Shown: positions 35,472 to 43,151 of the stretch, one piece after another
Layout: every line of letters starts with the position of its first letter
Position numbering within the stretch: the stretch's first letter is position 1
NCBI RefSeq assembly: GCF_907177275.1
Contig: NZ_CAJSLV010000082.1
Span: forward strand, 885-50,555
From: Actinacidiphila cocklensis
GTDB taxonomy: Bacteria; Actinomycetota; Actinomycetes; Streptomycetales; Streptomycetaceae
Direction: 5' to 3'
DNA: 49,671 nt
The notes under the pieces: model-generated
Databases searched by the model: none
What the model was told of the DNA's origin: nothing
The model's input: the letters and a program-made list of their open reading frames with translations, nothing else
Made by a program: the position numbers and the translations under genes

Positions 35472-35906
35472 TCAGCGCTCGTCCATCCGGTTGTCCGGGC
35501 GGCCCGGCGGCAGTGCCGCCGGGCCGTTCCCCCTGTGCCGGCCGGGCGACGCCGGGGGGTAGTCCGGGTGCCAGGCGGAGAACCCGTTGAACTGGAGCGA
35601 CTCCTCGCCGGTGCGGTCGCCCGGCAGCGTACGGAAGAGCCGGCGGTACTCGCTGTACAGAGCGTCATAGATCGGCGTGGCCGAGCTACCGCCTCCGGAG
35701 CCGTCCTGCGAGGTGCGCATCGACGGGATATACCGCTGGAAGGGGGACCGGGAGGAGGCGTCAAAGGTCTGCACGTATGTGCCAACGACCTGGCCTTCCT
35801 CCAGGATGCGGTCCGCCCGGCTGATTCTCCCCCGGCCGGGATGTCCCGACGGCCCCCCTCCGCCCCGGGGCCGCCCCTCCGCCGGCCGCGGCGGCCGGGG
35901 GTTCAC
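35472..35906 (-). CDS. Hypothetical protein, start uncertain
   Basis: The frame ends at 35472 and reads back through a region that looks like real protein from about 35810: ILEEGQVVGTYVQTFDASS, PFQRYIPSMRTS, IYDALYSEYRRLFRTLPGD and SLQFNGFSAWHPDY. The only in-frame GTG nearby is at 35906 and it lies at the edge of a repeat array without a spaced ribosome site; a GTG near 35776 would cut into the conserved-looking part. The N-terminus may be damaged or use a rare start. Function unknown. It converges with der. Confidence 0.55.
   Translation of the reverse strand: MNPRPPRPAEGRPRGGGGPSGHPGRGRISRADRILEEGQVVGTYVQTFDASSRSPFQRYIPSMRTSQDGSGGGSSATPIYDALYSEYRRLFRTLPGDRTGEESLQFNGFSAWHPDYPPASPGRHRGNGPAALPPGRPDNRMDER
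35501..35525. terminator. Palindromic hairpin at the der 3' end
   Basis: GGCCCGGCGGCA at 35501-35512 and TGCCGCCGGGCC at 35514-35525 are exact complements around one base (in practice a smaller stem with a short loop). The site is 48 bp past the der stop and inside the last codons of the convergent hypothetical gene. Confidence 0.6.
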
Positions 35907-36531
35907 CCTCCGTAAGCGGACCCGCTTCCGCGGGCCGCTGTGGCTCCCCTGCCGTAAGGGGGTGCGCTTCCGCGGGCCGCGGTGGCTGTGCGGAGCCCCT
36001 TCCGCGAGGGAGTGCGCTTCCCCGGGCCGCGGTGGCTGAAGGGTGCCTCTTCCATAAAGGGGTGAGCTTCCGCAGGCCGCGGTGGCCGTGGGGTGCCCCT
36101 TCCGTAAGGGGGTGCCCACCAGGGGCGCGGGGAACGGCGCGCGCAACCCGCCCCCAGGGCTTCGCCTGGGGGCGCCCCCATCTCGCTTCGCTCGCCGGCC
36201 GGTGGTCCGGATCGGACCGAAGAGCCCCTTTGGGTCGGTGGCGACCCGCGCCCCGGTGGTGGGACGGTCGCGCAGTTCCCCGCGCCCCTGGTGGCCGCCC
36301 CCTGTGTAAGGGGCGCCGCACTCCCGTCGCGCCCGGCGGAAGGGCGCCGCCCGGCGCAGTCGCACCCCGGCCCCGCGCCCGCGGGAGGGCGCCGCCTGCG
36401 TAAGGGGAACCGCACATCCACCGCGGCCCGCGGAAGGGCGCCCCCTGCGGAAGGGGAACCGCGTACCCGCCGCGCCCGGCGGAAGGGGGCCGCCCGCCGG
36501 AGGGGGACCGCGCTACTGCCCGCGGGCAGGT
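35907..36531. repeat. Mirrored array of degenerate GC-rich repeats, with hairpin element copy C
   Basis: The left half holds four copies of a unit of 42-50 bp starting gcttcc at 35924, 35966, 36016 and 36066. The right half (36300-36520) holds about four similar units in the opposite orientation. CCACCAGGGGCGCGGGGAAC at 36116-36135 and its exact complement at 36275-36294 frame the centre, which contains the hairpin element at 36151-36194. ORFs crossing it have Arg/Gly/Pro-rich shadow composition, and I call no gene. Confidence 0.8.
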
Positions 36532-37380
36532 TTACGTGCCCGCGAGTGGCATGGTCGCCGCGACGAGCTGGCCCCGGGCGCAGGCCTTGGCGAGGGCATC
36601 GCGCATGAGGTCCTCGCGGGGCTGCCGCCCGATGGAGCCGGCAGGCCCCGCGTAGACGTACACCGCGTTCGTGCGGCTGACCGCCGCCCGCCAGCCGTCG
36701 CTGACCTGGAGCGGCTGGTGCGCCTGCCACCACGCGGTGGCGGGGGCGCCGCCGGCCGCCGGCTGGAGCACCGCGTGCAGCTTGCCCATCGCGAGCAGCA
36801 CCGACCAGCCGGCCAGCGGCGACGGCGGTGCCTCCAGGTCGAGCTGCGGCATGAAGCCCTGCTCGATGAGCAGCGGCAGGAAGTCGTCACCGCCGCCGCC
36901 GGAGCCGGCCCGGGCGACCGGCCCGGTCGGCTCGATGACCAGCGCGGGACGCAGCACCTCCTCGACGATGATCAGCCCGCAGGTGATGCCGAGCACCGCC
37001 TGCCGGGGCGGGGGAGCGCCCACGGCGGCGGCAGGCGGCGGGGCCGGGACCGGCGCGGCCAGGGGCGCCGCGAAGGCCGGTGCGGCCGGTCCCAGCTCGT
37101 CCTCGTCGCCCGAGATGCTGCGCACCGCGCCCTGCAGCTGCTCCTCCGAGACCGGCACGACCTGCGAGGGGATGCAGGCGGCGTGCGCGAAGGCCAGTAC
37201 CGCGGTCTCGTCGCCGACGAAGAGCACCGTGCTGGTCCGCTCCTGCCCGGTGTCCCCAGGGGTGCGGCAGGACGTGCAGTCGTACGTGCCAGGCGCGTTC
37301 TCGCCGGCGAGGAGCCGCTGTGTCTCCTCGTCGCCGATCTCGGCTCGTACCTCGTCGCTCACGTCGAGCAGGGGCGCCAC
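36532..37380 (-). CDS. Hypothetical protein of streptomycete type
   Basis: The 282-residue protein starts at GTG 37380 with GGAGA upstream: VAPLLDVSDEVRAEIGDEETQ, a YDCTSC CxxC pair near residue 35, VLAFAHAACIPSQVV, then an Ala/Pro linker and a C-terminal half with LDLEAPPSPLAGWSVLLAMGKLHAVLQP and WRAAVSRTNAVYVYAG. No catalytic motif or membrane segment is visible. I recognise no named family. Confidence 0.78.
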   Translation of the reverse strand: MAPLLDVSDEVRAEIGDEETQRLLAGENAPGTYDCTSCRTPGDTGQERTSTVLFVGDETAVLAFAHAACIPSQVVPVSEEQLQGAVRSISGDEDELGPAAPAFAAPLAAPVPAPPPAAAVGAPPPRQAVLGITCGLIIVEEVLRPALVIEPTGPVARAGSGGGGDDFLPLLIEQGFMPQLDLEAPPSPLAGWSVLLAMGKLHAVLQPAAGGAPATAWWQAHQPLQVSDGWRAAVSRTNAVYVYAGPAGSIGRQPREDLMRDALAKACARGQLVAATMPLAGT

Positions 37381-37583
37381 GGGAGTCTCCTTGGTCCGTT
37401 TGGCCGGGCCTGCCCCGGCGCACTGTGACAACGGCCGGTCTGTGCCGGGAGTCACGGTTTGCGGATATGCGGGTTCGTGCCCGCAGGCGGGCGGCGGGGA
37501 GGGTGGGCCGAACGGGTGCGGTACGGCGGAGGGCGGGGCGTGCCGCCCGGAAACGCGGGGGAGTGCGTGCTTAGCGTGGGCCG

Positions 37584-38204
37584 ATGAGCGAGAAATCGTC
37601 TTATCGTCATGTTCCGCGACGGCACCGGGCAGCCGTCCTCGTCGGTCTCGGCACCGCAGCCGTGCTGCCGCTGGTCACCCAGCCCGCCGAGGCTGCGCAG
37701 TCCACCCCCACGCGCCCGGCGGCCGCCCACGCGGCCCTGGGCAGCCCGGGGGAGTACCCCGCTGGGGCGGCGGCACGGGCGGTGGAGCGGGTCCGCTCCG
37801 TGTGGGATGACCTCGCGATGTGCGAGAGCAGCGGCGACTGGCACATCAACACCGGCAACACCTTCTACGGCGGGCTGCAGTTCTGGCAGCCGACCTGGGA
37901 GCTGTTCGGCGGCCTGAAGTACGCCGCGCGCGCCGACCTCGCCACCCCCGCGCAGCAGATCGCGGTCGCCGAGGCCGTGCTGCAGGTGCAGGGCTGGGGT
38001 GCGTGGCCGGTGTGCTCCAAGCGGCTCGGGCTGAGCGACCACACGCACCTCGTGCACACCGTGGGCATCGGCGAGACGCTGTCGGACATCGCCGCCGACT
38101 ACGGCGTGTCCGGCGGCTGGCAGCGGCTCTTCGAGCTGAACCGGGCGGTCGTCGGCGCCGACCCGGACCGGCTGGTCGCGGGACTCGTCCTCACCGTCAA
38201 ATGA
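37584..38204 (+). CDS. Secreted Rpf-type transglycosylase with LysM domain
   Basis: The 206-residue protein has a signal peptide (basic start, hydrophobic VLVGLGTAAVLPLV, cleavage likely after AEA near residue 38), an Rpf/transglycosylase domain (WDDLAMCESSGDWHINTGNTFYGGLQF with the catalytic Glu in CESSGDW) and a C-terminal LysM-like segment (VGIGETLSDIAADYGVSGGWQRLFELN). Such proteins cleave peptidoglycan and promote germination or resuscitation. Expression regulation is not visible. A terminator hairpin follows at once. Confidence 0.92.
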   Translation: MSEKSSYRHVPRRHRAAVLVGLGTAAVLPLVTQPAEAAQSTPTRPAAAHAALGSPGEYPAGAAARAVERVRSVWDDLAMCESSGDWHINTGNTFYGGLQFWQPTWELFGGLKYAARADLATPAQQIAVAEAVLQVQGWGAWPVCSKRLGLSDHTHLVHTVGIGETLSDIAADYGVSGGWQRLFELNRAVVGADPDRLVAGLVLTVK

Positions 38205-38212
38205 CCCCGCTA

Positions 38213-38233
38213 TGCGGACGGAAGCCGTCCGCA
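38213..38233 (+). terminator. Terminator hairpin after the Rpf gene
   Basis: TGCGGACGG at 38213-38221 and CCGTCCGCA at 38225-38233 form a perfect 9-bp stem with a 3-base loop, 9 bp after the stop codon. Confidence 0.75.
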
Positions 38234-38339
38234 CCCTGAACCCGGGCTGAAGACCCGGCGGTTGTTAGGGTCGGGGACTGACATTCCTTCAGCCCCCGGC
38301 CCGAGCCGGGGCAGGATGCGGCCTCGGGGGACCACACCC

Positions 38340-39623
38340 ATGCGTATCGTCTTTCTGCTGCACAACGCCTACGGCGTCGGCGGCACCATCCGCACCATCT
38401 GCAACCTGGCGGGCGCGCTCGCCGACGAGCACGAGGTCGAGGTCGCCTCGGTCTTCCGCAGCCGCGAGGTGCCCGCCTTCACGTACGACCCGAGGGTGCG
38501 GCTGCGCGCGCTCGCCGACCTGCGCGCGGAGAACCCGGCCCGGCTGCGCGACGACCCGCGGGCCGCCCGCCCGGCCGGGGTCTTCCCGCGCGGCGACCGG
38601 AAGTACGCCGAGTACAGCGCGCTGACCGACGACCTGATAGGCGAGTACCTGGCGGACCTGGACGCCGACGTCGTGGTCGGCACCCGGCCCGGGCTCAACG
38701 TGCACATCGCCCGGCAGGCCCCCCGGCGGGTCGTCAGGGTCGCCCAGGAGCACCTGACGCTCGACACCCACTCCACCCGGCTCACCGCGTCCCTGCGCCG
38801 CCGCTACCCGGCCCTGGACGCGGTCACCACCACCACGCAGGCCGACGCCGCGGTCTACCGCCGCAGGATGCCCGGTATCCGTGCCGCCGGGATACCCAAC
38901 GGCGTGCCGTCCGCGGGCGACGCCGTCTCCGACGGCTCGGCGCCCGTCGTGGTCGCCGCGGGCCGGCTCGCCGAGGCCAAGCGCTACGACGACCTGATAC
39001 GCGCCTTCGCCACCGTGGCCGCCGCCCGCCCCGACTGGACGCTGCGGCTGTACGGCAAGGGCGCCCGGCGTGCGGCCCTGGCCGCGCTGATCGAGGAACT
39101 GGACCTCGGCGGGCACGTCGAGCTGATGGGCACGGTCGCGCCCATCGAACCGGAGCTGGCCAAGGGGTCGATACTGGCCGTCACCTCCTCCATGGAGTCC
39201 TTCGGGATGACGATCGTGGAGGGCATGCGCGCGGGGCTGCCGGTGGTCGCCACCGACTGCCCGCTCGGCCCGCGGGAGATCGTCAGGGACGGTGTGACCG
39301 GGCGGCTGGTGCCGCCGCGCGACGTCCCCGCGATCGCCGCCGCGCTGCTCGGCCTGATCGAGGACGACGAGCGGCGCCGGGAGATGGGACGGGCCGCGCT
39401 GGCCGCGGCGTCGGCGTACGACCCTGACGCCGTCGCCGAGCGCCACCTGCGGCTCTTCCGCGAACTGCTGGACGCGCGGCGCCGTCCCGCGGCAGGTCCG
39501 CGGGCCGCCGTGCGCTCCACCGCGACCCTCGCGGCGGGGGCGGTGCTGACCGTGGTCGACACGGCGGCGGCAGCCGGCAGGGCGGCGGCCAGAAAGGCCC
39601 GCGCCCGGTCCGCGGGCCGCTGA
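38340..39623 (+). CDS. Glycosyltransferase family 4 protein
   Basis: The 427-residue protein begins MRIVFLLHNAYGVGGTIRTICNLAGAL, a typical GT4 donor/acceptor N-domain, and has VVVAAGRLAEAKRYDDLIRAFA, LRLYGKGARRAALAALIEEL and SSMESFGMTIVEGMRAGLPVVATDCPLGPREIV with the paired Glu of the EX7E motif. It resembles polysaccharide or teichoic-acid-type transferases; the acceptor is unknown. The last 60 residues are an Ala/Arg tail. ATG 38340 is preferred over an in-frame start 78 bp upstream because the fold starts there. Confidence 0.87.
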   Translation: MRIVFLLHNAYGVGGTIRTICNLAGALADEHEVEVASVFRSREVPAFTYDPRVRLRALADLRAENPARLRDDPRAARPAGVFPRGDRKYAEYSALTDDLIGEYLADLDADVVVGTRPGLNVHIARQAPRRVVRVAQEHLTLDTHSTRLTASLRRRYPALDAVTTTTQADAAVYRRRMPGIRAAGIPNGVPSAGDAVSDGSAPVVVAAGRLAEAKRYDDLIRAFATVAAARPDWTLRLYGKGARRAALAALIEELDLGGHVELMGTVAPIEPELAKGSILAVTSSMESFGMTIVEGMRAGLPVVATDCPLGPREIVRDGVTGRLVPPRDVPAIAAALLGLIEDDERRREMGRAALAAASAYDPDAVAERHLRLFRELLDARRRPAAGPRAAVRSTATLAAGAVLTVVDTAAAAGRAAARKARARSAGR

Positions 39624-39823
39624 CGGACCCGCACAATCCCAATCCGTCCCGCATACCGGTCACCCGGTGACAGTATTTGCGGAGAAGTTGTGCGGAAGCT
39701 GTGTGCACAGGAATTTCATTGACCGCGGTATTCGTACACCCGCCTTAGCGAGGAAATGTACGATCCGTGACGCGTTACGCCGACCGGCGGCGTTCGCCCG
39801 TCCGGCGGCCTACCGTGGCAGGC
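39624..39823. other. Intergenic region, relatively AT-rich
   Basis: These 200 bp between two plus-strand genes are richer in A and T than the genes (for example TTGCGGAGAAGTTGTG near 39678 and ATTTCATTGACC near 39713). A TTGACC at 39719-39724 has no clear -10 at normal distance (TTAGCG lies 20 bases on). Promoter activity for the I78-type gene is likely but not fixed. Confidence 0.35.
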
Positions 39824-40087
39824 ATGGCGCCCACACCGCACCCCCGCGACCAGGACCCCGGCGAGCCGGACGACCGGCGGCCGCCCTTCCCCGCTCCCAA
39901 CCCGCACGACGACCTCGACGCGTACCCGGGACTCCCGCTGGAGCAGGCCGAGCAGCGGGCGTACGACCGCGGCTGGCAGACCGTGCGCAGCCTGCCGCCG
40001 GACGCGGTGGTGACGATGGAGTACGTCGCGGGACGGCTGAACTTCACCGTCGCCGACGGCCGGGTGCTGCGCTGCTGGATGGGCTGA
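39824..40087 (+). CDS. I78-type peptidase inhibitor-like small protein
   Basis: The 87-residue protein has a Pro/Asp-rich start and a compact core: YPGLPLEQAEQRAYDRGWQTVRSLPPDAVVTMEYVAGRLNFTVADGRVLRCWMG. This matches the I78 (potato-inhibitor-I-like) pattern, in which a reactive loop before the EY-LN segment is held by the C-terminal strands. There is no signal peptide, so an intracellular role is possible. ATG 39824 is the only good start. It is followed by a strong bidirectional terminator. Confidence 0.78.
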   Translation: MAPTPHPRDQDPGEPDDRRPPFPAPNPHDDLDAYPGLPLEQAEQRAYDRGWQTVRSLPPDAVVTMEYVAGRLNFTVADGRVLRCWMG

Positions 40088-40103
40088 CCGCCGTACACGA
40101 GAG

Positions 40104-40141
40104 CGGGCCGGGTGCCGTGTCGGAACACGGCGCCCGGCCCG
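40104..40141. terminator. Bidirectional terminator
   Basis: CGGGCCGGGTGCCGTGT at 40104-40120 pairs with ACACGGCGCCCGGCCCG at 40125-40141 over a 4-base CGGA loop, with a single T-G wobble. It lies midway between the convergent I78-type and PAP2-like stops. Confidence 0.85.
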
Positions 40142-40159
40142 TTGGGCCGTTCGGGTGGG

Positions 40160-41188
40160 TCAGCCGACGACACCGCGGCCGCGGGCGGCCTGCTGGTGGA
40201 CCAGCGGCGGGGCGGGGCGGGGGCGCTCCACCGGCGGGCGGCGGCTGCCCGCAGGGGTGGTCGGGGTGCGTTCGTGGCGGCCGGTCGGCGGCCGGCCCGG
40301 CGCGTGCGGGCTGTTCGCTCCCGGAGCGGTCGCCGTCGCGGCAGGGCCCGCGGCTGCGGTCGCGCTGCTCGCGGTGACCGTGTGCCGGGTCGCCGGCGCG
40401 GCTTCCTCCTCCTGCCGGGCGAGCGCACCGGCCGGCACCGCCTGCCGTGCCAGGCTGCGCGGGCGGCGCCGGCGGCGTGCCCATGCGGTGCTCAGAAAGG
40501 CCTCGGCCGAGGCCATCGCCGGCTCGAACCAGGGCAGCGCCAGCAGGATCAGCAGGCCCGCGGCCCAGCCGAGCAGGACGTCGCTCACCCAGTGCGTGCC
40601 GAGGTAGACCGTCGTCGCGCCGACGCCGAGCGCCAGCAGCGCGCTGGCCACCGAGCCCCAGCGCCTGGCCCGCGGCGTGGTGGCCAGGTAGGCCAGAACG
40701 CCCCAGGTCACCACCGCGTTGGCGGTGTGACCCGAGGGAAATATATCGCCGCCGGCGAACATCTCGGCCGATCCGACGCTCGTCGCGTAATGCGGTCCGA
40801 GGCGTCCGAGGCCGTATTTCACGGCCCCGACGGTGATGTTCAGAAGGAGAAGGGAGGTGCCGAGCACCAGCAGGGGGTGCAGGGTGCGGTGGCGCCACGC
40901 CCGCCAGCCCAGCCACGCGAGCACCATCACGGCGGTGGGTCCGCGCTGACCGAGAACCACGAAATAGTCCAGGAACGCGTGGATCTGTGGCCATTGCTTG
41001 TAAGGACGCCAGAGCATGACCTGCCAGTCGAGCGTCACCAGTTTGGAGGTGGTGAGGACGCCCACGACGATGGCCACGTAGACCGCCAGCGTCGCACCGA
41101 ACAGCCATACGCGTGTTCGACTCATCCGCCCCAGGGCGCGGTTGGCCGTACGCTCCGCCGCGCGGTCGAGCCTGTCATCGGTACGCAC
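40160..41188 (-). CDS. PAP2-like membrane protein lacking both motif arginines
   Basis: The 342-residue protein has five or six membrane segments in residues about 35-230 and a 110-residue Pro/Arg/Thr-rich cytoplasmic-looking tail. The PAP2 motifs appear as KYGLGRLGP (canonical KX6RP), FPSGHTAN (PSGH intact) and TTVYLGTHWVSD (canonical SRX5HX3D). The His residues and the final Asp are kept, but the two phosphate-binding Arg are Gly and Thr. It may act on an unusual substrate or be non-catalytic. GTG 41188 (VRTDDRLDR) is chosen; a TAACGT 7 bases before it suggests a leaderless message. Confidence 0.83.
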   Translation of the reverse strand: MRTDDRLDRAAERTANRALGRMSRTRVWLFGATLAVYVAIVVGVLTTSKLVTLDWQVMLWRPYKQWPQIHAFLDYFVVLGQRGPTAVMVLAWLGWRAWRHRTLHPLLVLGTSLLLLNITVGAVKYGLGRLGPHYATSVGSAEMFAGGDIFPSGHTANAVVTWGVLAYLATTPRARRWGSVASALLALGVGATTVYLGTHWVSDVLLGWAAGLLILLALPWFEPAMASAEAFLSTAWARRRRRPRSLARQAVPAGALARQEEEAAPATRHTVTASSATAAAGPAATATAPGANSPHAPGRPPTGRHERTPTTPAGSRRPPVERPRPAPPLVHQQAARGRGVVG

Positions 41189-41504
41189 CCAATCGACGTT
41201 ACAGCGTGTGACGGCATTGGTCGGCCGAACGGCCTGCTTTGTAATGACGATGTGATGTGGACTGCGTCTCACCACCCCTTTGGCAGACGGCGGTTTCGAG
41301 AGAATGCGGGGAGGTCCGAAGTTTATGTTCGGGTGTTGATACTCACATCGCCGTGTTCTTATTTATCGCTTATTTCCCCGCCCTTTCTCCCGAGTTTCCC
41401 GTCCGGTGGGCGGTGCGCCGTGTCCGGGAGGCGGCTCGCTGCGGGGGTGGGCCGCGCCGGGTCTCGCGTACGCTGGCGGCTCACTCGTTCGTGGAGGTAC
41501 GCCC
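41189..41504. promoter_or_regulatory. Divergent promoter region, AT-rich for this genome
   Basis: The 316-bp region separates the PAP2-like and DHA2 genes. It contains a GGCCG-AA-CGGCC dyad at 41223-41234 and a candidate promoter for the efflux gene: TTGATA at 41336-41341 and TATTTA at 41360-41365 with 18 bases between. The stretch 41325-41395 is notably T-rich. No ORF is convincing. Confidence 0.4.
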
Positions 41505-43088
41505 ATGGCGCGGCAGGTCAGCCGGTGGACCATTCTGGTGGTCCTCTGCGTCAGCCTGCTGATCGTCGCCCTCGACGCGACCGTGCTGCACGTCGCGGTG
41601 CCCGCGCTCACCGAGGACCTGCACCCCGGCTCGCAGGACCTGCTGTGGATCGTCGACGCGTACCCGCTGATCGCCGCCTCGCTGCTGATCCTCTTCGGAA
41701 GCCTCGGCGACCGGATCGGCCGCCGCCGGGTGCTGCTCACCGGCTACGCCCTCTTCGGCGCCGCCTCGGCGCTCGCGGCCTTCGCGCCGACCCCGCACAT
41801 CCTGATAGCCGCCCGGGCGCTGCTCGGCGCCGGCGGCGCCATGATCATGCCGGCCACGCTGTCGATACTCCGGCAGGTCTTCCCCGACCGGCGCGAGCGG
41901 GCGCTGGCGATCGGTATGTGGAGCGCGGTCGCCGCCGTGGGCGCCGCGGTCGGCCCGGTCCTCGGCGGCTTCCTCGTCGAGCACTTCTGGTGGGGCTCGG
42001 TCTTCCTGGTCAACATCCCGCTGATGGCCGTGATGCTGCCGGTGGGCCGGCTGCTGCTCCCCGAGTCGCGCGGCGGCTGCGACGGGCCGTGGGACGTCCT
42101 GGGCGCGGTCACCGCCGCCCTCGGCGTGCTGGGCGCGGTCTTCGGCGTCAAGCGGCTCGGCGCCGGCGCGGCGCCGCTGGCCACCTCGGTGTGGCTGCCG
42201 CTGCTGGCCGGCGGCGCACTGCTGGTGCTGTTCGTCCGCCGCCAGCGCCGCCGCAGGCACCCGCTGATCGACATGCGGATGTTCGCCCAGGCGGCCTTCA
42301 GCACCTCCGTGGGCTGCATCGTGCTGGCGATGCTCGCCCTGGTGGGCCTGGAACTGATCGCCGTGCAGTACCTGCAACTGGTGCTCGGCCTCAGCCCCCT
42401 CGACACCGGCCTGCGGCTGCTGCCGCTGACCTTCGCCGCGATGGCCTCGGGCCTGGCCGGTGCCCGGCTGCTCATGCGCTTCGGGCCGCGGCGGATGGTC
42501 TCCGGCGGCTTCCTGCTCACCGCGCTCGCCGTGCTGTCGCTCACCGCGATGGGCCAGCACGACCACCCGATGCTGCTGACCGTAGCCTTCGTGATGCTCG
42601 GCGCGGGCCTTGAGGCCACCCTCTTCGGCGCCTACGAGTCGATGCTCAGCGAGGCCCCCGCCCACCAGGCGGGCGGCGCGGCGGCGATCGGCGAGACGTC
42701 GTACCAGCTCGGCGCGGGGATGGGCATAGCCCTGCTCGGCAGCGTCATGAACGCCGCCTACGCCCCGCACGTCGCGGGCGTCAGCGCCGCCGACAGCGCC
42801 GCCGCCGGCCAGTCGCTGGGCGGGGCCTACGACGTCGCCGACCGGCTCGGCGGCGGCAGCGGGGCCGCGCTGCGGCACGCGGCCCGGAACTCCTTCGTCT
42901 TCGGCATGCATCTGACGCTGCTGGTCAGCGCGGTGCTGCTGGTCGCCGGCGCCTGCGCGGCGCTGCGGCTGCCGCGGGCCATGGAGTGCGCACCGCGCGA
43001 CACCCGGCCCGCGCTCAGCCGGGACGCGCAGCTCCCGGCACGCCAGGCGGCGCCGGCGGCCGTACGCTCTGGACGCGCGGCAGACTGA
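41505..43088 (+). CDS. DHA2-family (EmrB/QacA-type) MFS efflux transporter
   Basis: The 527-residue protein has about 14 membrane segments. The DHA2 signature LDATVLHVAVPALTEDL is in segment 1, GDRIGRRRVLLTGY follows segment 2, and GAGGAMIMPATLSIL and AVGAAVGPVLGGFLVEHFWW mark segments 4 and 5 (motif C region). Such pumps export drugs or secondary metabolites with protons. GGAGG 7 bases before ATG 41505 is a strong ribosome site. No TetR-type repressor gene is adjacent, and the substrate is unknown. Confidence 0.92.
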   Translation: MARQVSRWTILVVLCVSLLIVALDATVLHVAVPALTEDLHPGSQDLLWIVDAYPLIAASLLILFGSLGDRIGRRRVLLTGYALFGAASALAAFAPTPHILIAARALLGAGGAMIMPATLSILRQVFPDRRERALAIGMWSAVAAVGAAVGPVLGGFLVEHFWWGSVFLVNIPLMAVMLPVGRLLLPESRGGCDGPWDVLGAVTAALGVLGAVFGVKRLGAGAAPLATSVWLPLLAGGALLVLFVRRQRRRRHPLIDMRMFAQAAFSTSVGCIVLAMLALVGLELIAVQYLQLVLGLSPLDTGLRLLPLTFAAMASGLAGARLLMRFGPRRMVSGGFLLTALAVLSLTAMGQHDHPMLLTVAFVMLGAGLEATLFGAYESMLSEAPAHQAGGAAAIGETSYQLGAGMGIALLGSVMNAAYAPHVAGVSAADSAAAGQSLGGAYDVADRLGGGSGAALRHAARNSFVFGMHLTLLVSAVLLVAGACAALRLPRAMECAPRDTRPALSRDAQLPARQAAPAAVRSGRAAD

Positions 43089-43151
43089 TCCGTAACGTCG
43101 GGCCGGAGTCCGTTGTTACCACTGCTAGTTTTCCGGCCGGAGGTCCCTGCC

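Noticed and set aside
35940..36733. Several long ORFs on both strands across the repeat array
   Set aside because: They are rich in Arg, Gly and Pro in all frames and have no ribosome sites or domains, as expected from GC-rich repeats.
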